Assembly: GCA_964420405.1 (NCBI GenBank)
Contig: CAYQTL010000008.1
Span: forward strand, 1-64,000
From: CAYQTL01 sp964420405
GTDB lineage: Bacteria; Acidobacteriota; Thermoanaerobaculia; Thermoanaerobaculales; Sulfomarinibacteraceae
Length of the DNA stretch: 64,000 bases
Direction: 5' to 3'
This document shows positions 1 to 7,922 of the stretch, piece by piece. Position 1 is the first letter of the stretch. Every line of letters starts with the position of its first letter. The notes below the pieces were generated by a model that worked only from the letters and a program-made list of their open reading frames with translations, was not told where the DNA came from and ran no database searches. Position numbers and translations under genes: made by a program.

Positions 1-2
1 AG

Positions 3-110
3 ACCTTCACCTACGACGAGGGCAACCGGTTGGTGCAGAGCCAGGCGGACGACGGCTTCGGGGTGGTCACGCAGACCTGCGGGCTGGACCGCGTCGCAGC
101 TTCATCCTGA
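3..110 (+). CDS. RHS/YD-repeat protein, 3' end only (partial)
   Basis: The window opens inside a reading frame of 35 codons that ends with TGA at 108-110. It contains FTYDEGNRLVQ, a typical YD/RHS repeat core, so this is probably the C-terminal end of a large secreted or surface RHS-type protein. Only a fragment is visible, so any toxin domain or start cannot be judged. The last residues do not look like a toxin. Identification rests on one repeat. Confidence 0.5.
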   Translation, partial: TFTYDEGNRLVQSQADDGFGVVTQTCGLDRVAASS

Positions 111-340
111 CGATCGACGGTGCCTCCCGCGGGGGCCAGACCGTCGTGTCGCGATCGTGCACGAAGGTGTCGCGTCCGGGGCTTGTCACAGAGGCGCGCC
201 ATCTCCACATTCGCTGCAGCGACAGCACACAAGGTGGCCGACCCCGTCCCTCGGAAGGTCCGACGGTGAGCCGGGGCCGGCGGAATCCGGGCGGACGCCG
301 CGCCGTACGTGGCTCCGTCCGTGTGGACGGGAGGCGAGCG

Positions 341-1978
341 ATGCGAAACGCTCATCGATTCCTGCTTGTGGCGATCATGATGGTGACGATCACCCTCGGC
401 TGGTCTGCCTCCGGAGGCGCCGGGGACTACGATCGCGACGGGTTCGCAGACCTCGCGATCGGGATCCAGCTCGAGGACCTGGGCAACCCGGTCGTGGACA
501 ACGCCGGCGCCGTCCAGGTGCTCTACGGCGGCCGGAACCTGCTGACCTCCCGCGACCAGATCTGGACCCAGGACGACCTCGTGGGCTCCACCATCGAGGA
601 GGGCGACCACTTCGGCGAGGTCGTCGCCGCCGGTGACTTCGACGGTGACGGCTACGTCGACCTCGCCGTCGGCGACCCGGACGAGGACTGGAACGCCGAC
701 ACCGACTCGGGTGCGGTGTGGGTGATCTACGGCGGCCCGGTCGGTGGGCTGGGCACCACCGGCGTCCAGCTCTGGCACCAGGACGTCAACGGCATCGACG
801 GCACGTTGGAGGCGGGCGACGAGTTCGGAGACGCGCTGGCGGTGGGAGACTTCGACGGCGACGGCTATGACGACCTCGCGGTCGGAGCCCCCGGCGAGGA
901 CGTCGGGACCACCAATGCGGCCGGCGTCGTGCACGTGATCTTCGGCGGTCCGGGGGGCCTCACGGGCGTCGGCGACCAGCTCTTCGACCAGGGCGATTTC
1001 GGCGGCGACGTCGCCGCCAACGACCGCTGTGCCGACGTCCTCGCGGCTGGGGACTTCGACGGCGACGGCTACGACGACCTCGCCATCGGCGCGCCGAACG
1101 AGGATCTCGTCTCGATCACGAACTCCGGCGCGGTGGACATCCTGTACGGCGGGTCGGCCGGCCTCCACGATCCCGTGAGCAACGACCACTGGCACCAGGA
1201 CCGGAGCGGGATCGCCGACGGTGCCGAGGACTACGACTCCTTCGGCGGCGAGCTCGAGGTCGGAGACTTCGACGGCGACGGCTACGACGACCTCGCGATC
1301 GCGGCGTACTACGAGGACGTCGGAACCGAGGCCAACGCCGGAGTGGTGCACATTCTCTACGGATCCTCGTCGGGCATCACCGCGACCGGCAGCGACTACA
1401 TGGACCAGCAGGACGTGGGCAACCACAGCACACCCGAGGCCAGCGACCGCTTCGGATTCTCCCTCGCCGCAGGGGACTTCGACGGAGACGGCTACGACGA
1501 CCTCGCGTTCGGCGTGGGCGACGAGGACTGGCAGGGCACCTCCGACACCGGGATCGTGCTGGTCGCCTACGGTGGCCCGGCAGGTTTCGGCTCCGGCAGC
1601 GGGGTGATGTTCCGGGAGTCCATGCTGTCCACCGTTATCGACGGCGAGGAGGAGGACGACGGCTTCGGCTACATCGTCGCCGCCGGAGACTTCAACCAGG
1701 ACGGCTACGACGACCTCGCGGCCGCGGCGCCGTTCGAGGACATCGGCACCGCCAACGACGGCGGCGGTGTGTTCGTGATCCGGGGATCGAGCACCGGGCT
1801 GACCGCCACCGGCAACCAGGCATGGCACCAGGGGTCGCCAGGGATCGACGGCGCGGTCGAGCCGAACGACCGCTTCGGGCTGGCGCTCGCGGCCATCCCG
1901 AGGTCGCGCGCTCCGGCGATCTTCGTCGACGGGTTCGAGTCCGGCTCCACAACGGTGTGGTCGGCGACCGCCCCCTGA
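341..1978 (+). CDS. Secreted FG-GAP (integrin-like) repeat protein
   Basis: A 545-residue protein. The ATG at 341 follows a GGGAGG ribosome site and opens a signal peptide (MRNAHRFLLVAIMM...). Seven FG-GAP repeats start near residues 29, 99, 170, 238, 309, 379 and 450, a very regular 70-residue spacing. Each carries a DFDGDGYDDLA-type calcium-binding loop, and repeat 7 has DFNQDGYDDLA. Seven repeats suit a single beta-propeller with Ca2+ at the blade loops. The C terminus has IFVDGFESGSTTVWS, a tail motif I recognise from other secreted proteins and which may be a sorting signal (inference). The gene stands alone, convergent with the uptake operon. The ligand is unknown; extracellular adhesion or binding is the likeliest role. 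Confidence 0.85.
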   Translation: MRNAHRFLLVAIMMVTITLGWSASGGAGDYDRDGFADLAIGIQLEDLGNPVVDNAGAVQVLYGGRNLLTSRDQIWTQDDLVGSTIEEGDHFGEVVAAGDFDGDGYVDLAVGDPDEDWNADTDSGAVWVIYGGPVGGLGTTGVQLWHQDVNGIDGTLEAGDEFGDALAVGDFDGDGYDDLAVGAPGEDVGTTNAAGVVHVIFGGPGGLTGVGDQLFDQGDFGGDVAANDRCADVLAAGDFDGDGYDDLAIGAPNEDLVSITNSGAVDILYGGSAGLHDPVSNDHWHQDRSGIADGAEDYDSFGGELEVGDFDGDGYDDLAIAAYYEDVGTEANAGVVHILYGSSSGITATGSDYMDQQDVGNHSTPEASDRFGFSLAAGDFDGDGYDDLAFGVGDEDWQGTSDTGIVLVAYGGPAGFGSGSGVMFRESMLSTVIDGEEEDDGFGYIVAAGDFNQDGYDDLAAAAPFEDIGTANDGGGVFVIRGSSTGLTATGNQAWHQGSPGIDGAVEPNDRFGLALAAIPRSRAPAIFVDGFESGSTTVWSATAP

Positions 1979-2108
1979 GACCAGGTGGCCCCGAAGGGGG
2001 AACGGGGCCGGCCGGCCGGTCCCGTGTCCTCGAGCGCTCGGGGGAGTGCTTCGGTTCGGCCGACGGACGGCGCTCCCCGCTCCGCGGAACCTCGGCGCCG
2101 CCCGCGGC

Positions 2109-3089
2109 TCACGCCCGCCGCAGCAGCAGCCAGAGGAAGAACGGGCCGCCGACGAAGGCGGTGACGACGCCGACGGGCAGCTCGACGGGCGCCATGACGG
2201 TGCGGGCGACGGTGTCGCAGGCGGCCAGGAACACGCCCCCGAGAAGCGCCGAGGCGGGGAGCAGCCGGCGGTGGGACGGCCCCAGCGCGAGACGGCAGAC
2301 GTGGGGCGCCATCATCCCGACGAACCCGATCGGCCCACACACCGCCACCACCCCGGCCACCGCCACCGAGGTCGCGAGGTAGAGGTCGCGGCTGGCCGCC
2401 GCCACGTCGACGCCGCGGCTGCCGGCGACGTCGGGACCGATGGCCAGCAGGTCCAGCGTCCGCGCGTACCACAGGATGACGGCGCCGCCGAGCAGCACGA
2501 ACGGCGCCATCCGCGCGGCCGCTGCGAGATCGGCGCCGCCGAGGCCGCCCATCAGCCAACGCACGATCCGGAACGAGTCGCCGAGAGTGGCGGTGTACTG
2601 CACGAACAGGATCGCGCTCGAGAAGAAGAAGTTCAGCGCCACCCCGGCGAGCAGCAGCACGGTCGTCGAGAGCCTCCGCCGCAACCGCGACACCGCCCAC
2701 ACCACCATCATCGCGACCGCGGCCCCCACCAGCGCCGCGACCGAGTCCACCGCCACGCCGGCGACGGCACCCGCCGCCAGCCCGGCCCGCGCCGCCACCG
2801 CCACCCCGAGCGACGCGCCGGAGGCCACCCCGAGGGTGTACGGCGTCGCGAGAGGGTTGCGGAACAGGGCCTGGAACGCCGCCCCTCCGAGCGCGAGGCC
2901 GACGCCGCCGACGAAGGCCGCGACGATGCGCGGCACCCGGATCGACCAGAAGATCACCCACCCAGGGTCGTCCGCCGAGCCGCCGGCGACCGAACGCCAC
3001 GGGACCGGCTCGCCGCCCACGAACGGCAGCACCACGAGCACCATCACCGCGGCGGCGCCGATCCACAGCGACCGCCCCCGGCGGCTCAC
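2109..3089 (-). CDS. FecCD/BtuC-family ABC transporter permease
   Basis: A 326-residue polytopic membrane protein of the FecCD family, which forms the channel for vitamin B12, heme or ferric siderophore import. The family signature GGAAFQALFRNPLATPYTLG and the C-terminal GFVGMMAPHVCRL stretch are clear. The GTG start at 3089 overlaps the TGA of the ATPase gene by four bases (GTGA), so the two are translationally coupled. The matching substrate-binding lipoprotein is probably the one at 10523-11416, since none lies next to this pair. The substrate cannot be fixed from sequence; B12 is attractive because a B12-type radical SAM enzyme is encoded at 22489. Confidence 0.9.
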   Translation of the reverse strand: MSRRGRSLWIGAAAVMVLVVLPFVGGEPVPWRSVAGGSADDPGWVIFWSIRVPRIVAAFVGGVGLALGGAAFQALFRNPLATPYTLGVASGASLGVAVAARAGLAAGAVAGVAVDSVAALVGAAVAMMVVWAVSRLRRRLSTTVLLLAGVALNFFFSSAILFVQYTATLGDSFRIVRWLMGGLGGADLAAAARMAPFVLLGGAVILWYARTLDLLAIGPDVAGSRGVDVAAASRDLYLATSVAVAGVVAVCGPIGFVGMMAPHVCRLALGPSHRRLLPASALLGGVFLAACDTVARTVMAPVELPVGVVTAFVGGPFFLWLLLRRA

Positions 3090-3937
3090 CGTCCTCCGCC
3101 CGCCGGCAGCACCACCGGCAGCCTGCCGCCGGCCCGTGGCACGCGGTCGAACACAGCGTCGAACACCCGCTCGAGGATCATCGGCTCGAGCAGGTCGGCC
3201 GGGGCCCCCTCGAACACGACACGGCCTGCGCGCAGGGCGACGACCGCGTCGCAGGCCCCGAGCAGGGTGTTCAGGTCGTGGGTCACCGCGACCACCGTCA
3301 GCCCCGCCCGGCGGTGGAGCCGCTCGAGCAGCTTGAGCACGTGGACCTGGTGGCGGACGTCGAGGGCCGCCGTCGGCTCGTCGAGGAGGAGGATCCTGCC
3401 GCCCTGGGCGATCGCGGCGGCGATGGCGACCCGCTGGCGCTCGCCACCCGACAGCGATCCGAGAACGCGGCGCTCGAACGGGGTCACCTCGGTCAGCTCG
3501 AGCGCCTCGTCGACGGCCGCCTCGTCGGCCGCGGTGAGCCCGCCCCACGGGCCGATCCAGGGGAACCGGCCGAGCTCGACGAACTCGCGGACCGTCAGGT
3601 CGTCGGCCCGCACGTCTCCCTGGGGCACGCAGCTGACGACCCTCGCCAGCTCGCGCCGCCGGTAGCTCGACACGGGCCGGCCGGCCACCTCGACCTCGCC
3701 CCCGTCGGCCGGCAGCAGCCCTGCGATGCACCGCAGCAGCGTCGTCTTCCCGGAGCCGTTCGGGCCCACGACCGCCACCATGCGACCGGCCGCGACGGCG
3801 AGCGACACGCGGTCCAGGATCCGTGCGCCGCCCATCTCCACGACCAGCTCGCGCGCGACGACAGCGAGCGCGCCGGCCGGGCCGGACGGAGGTCCGATCC
3901 CGTCGCCGCCACTCCCGGGGGCCTGCCTGGGCTCCAT
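3086..3937 (-). CDS. FecE/BtuD-family ABC transporter ATP-binding protein
   Basis: A 283-residue ATPase that powers the adjacent FecCD permease. Walker A is GPNGSGKT (58-65), the signature LSGGERQ (162-168) and Walker B RILLLDEP near 181-188. I chose the ATG at 3937 over an upstream ATG at 3985 because a TAGACT -10 box lies exactly seven bases before it and no Shine-Dalgarno is seen, which predicts a leaderless mRNA. The first 25 residues form a Gly/Pro-rich extension before the ABC fold. It is the first gene of a two-gene operon with the permease. Confidence 0.9.
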   Translation of the reverse strand: MEPRQAPGSGGDGIGPPSGPAGALAVVARELVVEMGGARILDRVSLAVAAGRMVAVVGPNGSGKTTLLRCIAGLLPADGGEVEVAGRPVSSYRRRELARVVSCVPQGDVRADDLTVREFVELGRFPWIGPWGGLTAADEAAVDEALELTEVTPFERRVLGSLSGGERQRVAIAAAIAQGGRILLLDEPTAALDVRHQVHVLKLLERLHRRAGLTVVAVTHDLNTLLGACDAVVALRAGRVVFEGAPADLLEPMILERVFDAVFDRVPRAGGRLPVVLPAGGGR

Positions 3938-3944
3938 CGCGCTC

Positions 3945-3950
3945 AGTCTA
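3945..3950 (-). promoter_or_regulatory. Predicted leaderless -10 box for the BtuD-like gene
   Basis: TAGACT on the minus strand with seven bases between it and the ATG at 3937. No ribosome site is visible, so transcription should begin at or next to the start codon. No convincing -35 box. Confidence 0.5.
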
Positions 3951-3957
3951 CAGACGA

Positions 3958-3980
3958 CGGCCCGGGACGTGCCCGGGCCG
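3958..3980 (-). terminator. GC hairpin downstream of the cysteine-repeat gene
   Basis: Nine-base-pair perfect stem (3958-3966 with 3972-3980, loop ACGTG) beside a second 7-bp stem (3987-3993 with 4004-4010). Both lie 3' of the gene ending at 4031. There is no U-tract, so an intrinsic terminator is uncertain; they could also stabilise a 3' end. Confidence 0.35.
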
Positions 3981-4030
3981 TGCACATCGGCCGACGACGT
4001 CGCCGGCCGATACCTCGTGGGGAGGTCGGT

Positions 4031-4888
4031 TTACGAAGCGGACTCGGTCGCGGACGCCTCGACGGCGCCGCTCGCGATCTTGCCGGACGCCGTGTCGTAC
4101 GCCTGCTCGGCGGACTTCGAGCAGCCGGTCTTCTTCATGGTCTCGTCGTAGGCGGCCTGGGCCACGGCGTGCTTCGCCATCGACTCGGCGGTCTTCTCGC
4201 AGCCCATCTCCTTCTTCACCGCCTCGTAGGCGGCGGTCCGGGCCGACGCGGCGCAGCCGCTGTCGGCGTAGGCCGCGCGGTAGCTCTCCTCGGCCAGGGC
4301 CTTGGCGTAGGCGGCCTTGGCGGTCTTCTCGCAGCCGGTCTTCTCCTTGGTCGCCGCGTAGACGGCCTTGGCGGCGCTGAGCGGGCAGGCGGCGCCCTCC
4401 ATCTCGGCCTTCGCGGCCTTCGCCGACTTGGAGCAACCCTCGGCCTTCGCCTCGGCGGCGGCCTGCTGGGCGGCCGACTTCGAGCAGCCCGAGTACTCCG
4501 CGGTCTTCACGTCGGAGGACTTCTTCGCGGCAGAGGCGCCGCAGTCGGAGCTCGCCGCCTTCGCGGCGGAGGCGGACTTGTCGCAGCCGGAGCCGGCGGC
4601 CTTCGTCGCGGTCGCGGACTTGTCGCAGCCCGAGGAGGCGGCAGCCTTCACGTCATCGTTCGACGCCTGCTTCGCGGTCGCCTTGTCGCAGCCGGTGTAC
4701 GCGGCGGCCTTCACACTGTCGTTCGACGCCTGCTTGGCGGTCGCCTTGTCGCAGCCGGTGTACGCGGCGGTTTTCACACTGTCGTTCGACGCCTGCTTCG
4801 CGGCCGCGGTCTTGTCGCACGCCGACACACCGAGCCCGACGCCCAACGCCACCACCAGAACTCCACACGTCACGAGCGCTTTCCTCAT
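4031..4888 (-). CDS. Cysteine-periodic Ala/Lys-rich repeat lipoprotein
   Basis: A 285-residue predicted lipoprotein. The ATG at 4888 has an AAGGAG ribosome site, followed by a signal peptide ending in the lipobox VSAC. The mature part is almost only Ala, Lys, Ser, Glu, Thr and Gly, with one Cys every 14-26 residues: 13 in all counting the lipid-modified one. Each repeat has the form G-C-[DSE]-K-[AST] followed by an Ala/Lys-rich, probably helical stretch. The first three units are near-identical 21-22 residue repeats encoded by 63-bp tandem DNA repeats; later ones diverge. I do not recognise the family. Envelope metal binding, redox work or disulfide cross-linking are inferences. A TATCAT box at 4958-4963 implies a leader of about 65 bases. 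A monocistronic gene. Confidence 0.75.
   Translation of the reverse strand: MRKALVTCGVLVVALGVGLGVSACDKTAAAKQASNDSVKTAAYTGCDKATAKQASNDSVKAAAYTGCDKATAKQASNDDVKAAASSGCDKSATATKAAGSGCDKSASAAKAASSDCGASAAKKSSDVKTAEYSGCSKSAAQQAAAEAKAEGCSKSAKAAKAEMEGAACPLSAAKAVYAATKEKTGCEKTAKAAYAKALAEESYRAAYADSGCAASARTAAYEAVKKEMGCEKTAESMAKHAVAQAAYDETMKKTGCSKSAEQAYDTASGKIASGAVEASATESAS
4645..4833 (-). repeat. 63-bp tandem repeats inside the cysteine-repeat gene
   Basis: Units 4645-4707 and 4708-4770 are nearly identical, and a third partial, diverged unit follows from 4771. Each encodes one 21-residue unit ending in TGC plus DK. Near-identity suggests recent slippage-driven expansion in the N-terminal half of the gene. 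Confidence 0.8.
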
Positions 4889-5135
4889 GCCCCTGTCTCC
4901 TTTCCCGCCGTCGGCGGTACCTGTCTGTTTTCGGACGAACCGCGTCGTCACAGAGAATGATACCAGAACTCAATCGCTCTTACGCACGACGGCGGTGATC
5001 GGTTACACCCGACCCCGGAAATCCCGTGTCCATCCCCGGCGGCGCTCAAAGACCGCGTGTCTCACGGCCGCCGGGTGCAGCTCGCTCGCAGCCGGGCCCG
5101 CTTGGCCCGCGTGGTCCGGACACGGGAACGGTCGC

Positions 5136-5699
5136 CTATCCCACCCACACGGTCGGGATGACGACCTTGCGGCCGGTCCAGATGCCGTCGAGAACGCGCA
5201 CCACCACGGCGCGGTCGCGCTTGCGGACCTCGACGACCTGCAGCTTCGTCCCCGCGGCGATGCGGATCACGCCCGGCTCGGCGGCGACCGCCGCGAGCCG
5301 GGTCGCGTCATCCGCCCGGGCGGCCCGCACGAGGTCGCCCACGATCGCGTGGTCGATGGCGGCGAGCCGCTCGCCGGTCCCGGCGACCTCGACGATCTGG
5401 CCGTAGAACAGCTGCGGCCGCAGGCCCTCGCCGAACTCGGGCCGTCCCAGCCACCATCCCGCCGACACCATGAGGACGATCCCCGCGGCCACCGCCGCCG
5501 AGATCCACCAGCGGCGTGCGATCCTGCGGCGCCTGCGGTCGCGGGCGGCCCCGCGGGCCATCATGACCGCCTCCGCGAGGGTCGGATCCGCCAGGAACGC
5601 GGTCCCGCAGGTCGTGCAGCGCAACGTGCGGCCGACGTAGCGCTCGTGGACCGCCACCTCGGCGCCGCAGGCGTCGCAGACGTGGGTGTAGCCGGGCAC
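5136..5699 (-). CDS. Zinc-ribbon membrane protein of unknown function
   Basis: A 187-residue protein starting at GTG 5699, chosen because a TATCCT box lies six bases upstream. The N terminus has two CxxC pairs, CDACG and CTTCG, separated by 17 residues, typical of a zinc-ribbon of the MJ0042/YfgJ style. A basic stretch (RDRRRRRIARR) then leads into one transmembrane helix near residues 65-85. The remaining 100 residues form a soluble domain I do not recognise. Topology suggests a cytoplasmic zinc-ribbon and an extracytoplasmic C domain. It has no operon partner. Function unknown. Confidence 0.7.
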   Translation of the reverse strand: MPGYTHVCDACGAEVAVHERYVGRTLRCTTCGTAFLADPTLAEAVMMARGAARDRRRRRIARRWWISAAVAAGIVLMVSAGWWLGRPEFGEGLRPQLFYGQIVEVAGTGERLAAIDHAIVGDLVRAARADDATRLAAVAAEPGVIRIAAGTKLQVVEVRKRDRAVVVRVLDGIWTGRKVVIPTVWVG

Positions 5700-5705
5700 G
5701 GAACC

Positions 5706-5711
5706 AGGATA
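5706..5711 (-). promoter_or_regulatory. Predicted leaderless -10 box for the zinc-ribbon gene
   Basis: TATCCT on the minus strand, exactly six bases before GTG 5699. It supports that start codon over an ATG 123 bases upstream. Confidence 0.5.
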
Positions 5712-5937
5712 GCCCCGCCAGCCGGCGCCGCCGTGATCTGGATTGCGTCTCTCACACTCGGAGGACCGCACGCGTTCCCGTCCCGGACCCGTCTCCGATG
5801 GCACCCACACCAGCCACCGCACGGAACGGGCCCTGCCGCACCTCCGCGGTGGGTCCGGCGTTCCAGCGGTCGTCGTGGCGTTCGAGCGGTCGGTCTACGG
5901 TGCGAGCGGTGCGTCGGTCCCGGCGAGCGCGGTCACC

Positions 5938-7638
5938 CTACTCGTACCCCTCACTCTCGTAGGCCACCCTGCCGGCGACGATGGTGGCGACGATCCCGGT
6001 GGCGGGGAGAGCCTCCTCCGGGACGCCCAGGATGTCCTGCGACAGGATCGTGACGTCGGCGTACTTGCCGACCTCCAGCGAGCCGGCGACGTCGTCCTCG
6101 AAGGCGGCCCACGCGGCATCGAGCGTCATGGCCCGCAGCGCCTCCTGCCGGGTCATGGCCTGCCCGGGGTGGAAGAGCTCCCCCGTCGCCATCCGCCGGG
6201 TGACGGCGGCGGCGAAGGTGGCGAGCGGGTCCACCGGCTCCACCGGGGCGTCGGTGCCGGCCGCGATCACCGCCCCCGAGTCGAGCAGCGACCGCCACAC
6301 GTAGGCGCCCTCGGCGGCGCGGCGCCCACCGAGCCGGGACGGCACCCACGGGCCGTCGGAGGTGCAGTGGACGGGCTGCATCGACGCCACCACCCCGAGC
6401 TCCGCGAACCGCGGCACGTCGTCGGGGTGCAGGTGCTGGGCGTGCTCGACTCGCCAGCGGTGGTCGGTCGCTGCGGGGGCCTCGGCGAGGACCTCGCGGT
6501 AGACGTCCAGGGCGACCCGGTTGGCGCGGTCGCCGATCGCGTGGGTGCACAGCTGCAGGCCGTGCGCCCGGGCCAGCCGGCCGCTGGCCGCGAGGGCCTC
6601 GGGGCTGGTGACGGCGAGGCCGGTGCTGCGGGGCATGTCTTCGTAGGGCTCCAGCAGCCAGGCGCCGTGGGCGCCGAGGGCGCCGTCGAGGTAGCGCTTG
6701 ATCCCGCCGACCGTCAGGAAGCCGCCGCCGGCGCGCCGGAGGACGGCGCCGGGCAGCGCGGACGCGAGCGTCGCGTCGTCCTCGGCGAGCATCACCCAGA
6801 GCCGGACCGGCAGCTCGCCCGCCGCCGCCATGGCCTCGAGCACCTCGAGCTCGGCGAGGGTGGTGCCGGCGTCGTGCATCGCCGTCAGGCCGTGCTCGAC
6901 GCAGGCCTGCCCCGCGAGCGTCGCGGCACGACGCACCGCCGACGGGGAGTCGTCGACCTCCATCACCGCCGACACCAGCCCCTCAGCGGTCTCCCGCAGC
7001 ACACCCGTCGCCCGGCCGCGCCCGTCCCGCACGATCTCGCCGCCGGGCGGATCAGGGGTGTCGTCGCCGATGCCCGCCAGCTCGAGAGCGGCGGCGTTGA
7101 CGATCGCGGCGTGGCCGCTGGCGTGGACCAGCACCACCGGGTTGTCGGGCGCCGCGGCGCTGAGCGCGTCGTGCACCGGCATGCCCCCGACCGCGTCCGC
7201 CGGCGCCTCGCGCCACTTCTCCTGGTGCCAGCCGCGACCGCGGATCCACTCGCCCGGCGACCGGCGGGAGACCTCCGAGGCCACCGCCGCCACCACCTCG
7301 TCCCAGGTCTCCGGGACCGTCAGGTCGAGCTGCATCCGGGCGTGGCCGACACCGAGGAAGTGGGCGTGGGCATCGACCAGGCCCGGTACGGCGAGCATGC
7401 CCTCCTCCAGCTCGACGACGACGGTGTCGGGGCCGATCATGCGGCGCACGTCGGCCTCCGCACCCACCGCCACCAGCCGGCCGTCCCGCGCAGCCAGGGC
7501 CTCGGCCTCCGGGGCGCCGTCGTCCACCGTCACGATCCGGCCGCCGAGAACGACCAGGTCGGCGTCGGGGCCACCGCATCCGAGGATCGCCAGGAACGCA
7601 ACCCCCAACGCCGCCGCCCACCGCCGTCGAGCCCCCAT
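5938..7638 (-). CDS. Amidohydrolase (YtcJ/amidohydrolase-3 family) lipoprotein
   Basis: A 566-residue metal-dependent hydrolase. The ATG at 7638 has a GGGAGG ribosome site, and a short signal peptide ends in the lipobox AILGC (Cys21), so it is probably anchored in the cell envelope. The metal-binding DAHAH motif (His91, His93) follows GLV, and later HAIGDRA, HAQHL and the GTDAPVEP aspartate motif complete the amidohydrolase-3 pattern. Family members hydrolyse N-substituted formamides and other amides; the substrate here is unknown. It lies 3' of the feo genes but is separated from them by 96 bases and has its own ribosome site, so it may be transcribed independently. Confidence 0.85.
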   Translation of the reverse strand: MGARRRWAAALGVAFLAILGCGGPDADLVVLGGRIVTVDDGAPEAEALAARDGRLVAVGAEADVRRMIGPDTVVVELEEGMLAVPGLVDAHAHFLGVGHARMQLDLTVPETWDEVVAAVASEVSRRSPGEWIRGRGWHQEKWREAPADAVGGMPVHDALSAAAPDNPVVLVHASGHAAIVNAAALELAGIGDDTPDPPGGEIVRDGRGRATGVLRETAEGLVSAVMEVDDSPSAVRRAATLAGQACVEHGLTAMHDAGTTLAELEVLEAMAAAGELPVRLWVMLAEDDATLASALPGAVLRRAGGGFLTVGGIKRYLDGALGAHGAWLLEPYEDMPRSTGLAVTSPEALAASGRLARAHGLQLCTHAIGDRANRVALDVYREVLAEAPAATDHRWRVEHAQHLHPDDVPRFAELGVVASMQPVHCTSDGPWVPSRLGGRRAAEGAYVWRSLLDSGAVIAAGTDAPVEPVDPLATFAAAVTRRMATGELFHPGQAMTRQEALRAMTLDAAWAAFEDDVAGSLEVGKYADVTILSQDILGVPEEALPATGIVATIVAGRVAYESEGYE

Positions 7639-7734
7639 CGTGGCCTCCCGAAGCACCCCCCGGGAGTGGGCCGCCGGACCTGCGGCCGCGCGAGGGTGCG
7701 GCGACAGCCTACACGACGGGAACGGGGCCGGTGG

Positions 7735-7920
7735 TCAGCCGCGTCCGGACCTCTCGTCGGACGACGGATGGACGGGCAGCCGGGGTCCGCGGGAGGGAGG
7801 CGGCGCGGCTGTCGGGGGACGGCCGGTCCGCCGGGGCCGGCGTCGGCGCCACCGCAGCGCCGCCCACACTCCCGCCACCACCAGGATGAGGGCCAGGATC
7901 TCCTGGATCGTCGCCGGCAC
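7735..7920 (-). CDS. Small single-span membrane protein downstream of feoB
   Basis: A 61-residue reading frame whose GTG (7920) lies two bases after the feoB stop. It has one hydrophobic helix (IQEILALILVVAGVWAAL), then Arg-rich and Pro-rich cytoplasmic-type sequence. Position and topology match the small helper proteins often encoded after feoB (FeoC or Cys-rich FeoB-associated proteins), but it has no cysteine and no winged-helix fold, so it is not a standard one. A role in FeoB assembly is inference. Translational coupling to feoB is likely from the spacing. Confidence 0.55.
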   Translation of the reverse strand: MPATIQEILALILVVAGVWAALRWRRRRPRRTGRPPTAAPPPSRGPRLPVHPSSDERSGRG

Positions 7921-7922
7921 GA

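Noticed and set aside
11..1828. A 605-codon minus-strand open frame opposite the FG-GAP gene
   Set aside because: It is the antisense of the regular FG-GAP repeats at high GC. The plus frame has a ribosome site, signal peptide and real motifs.
1987..2009. Seven-base-pair GC hairpin after the FG-GAP gene as a terminator
   Set aside because: The stem is short, has no U-tract, and such GC palindromes arise by chance at this composition.
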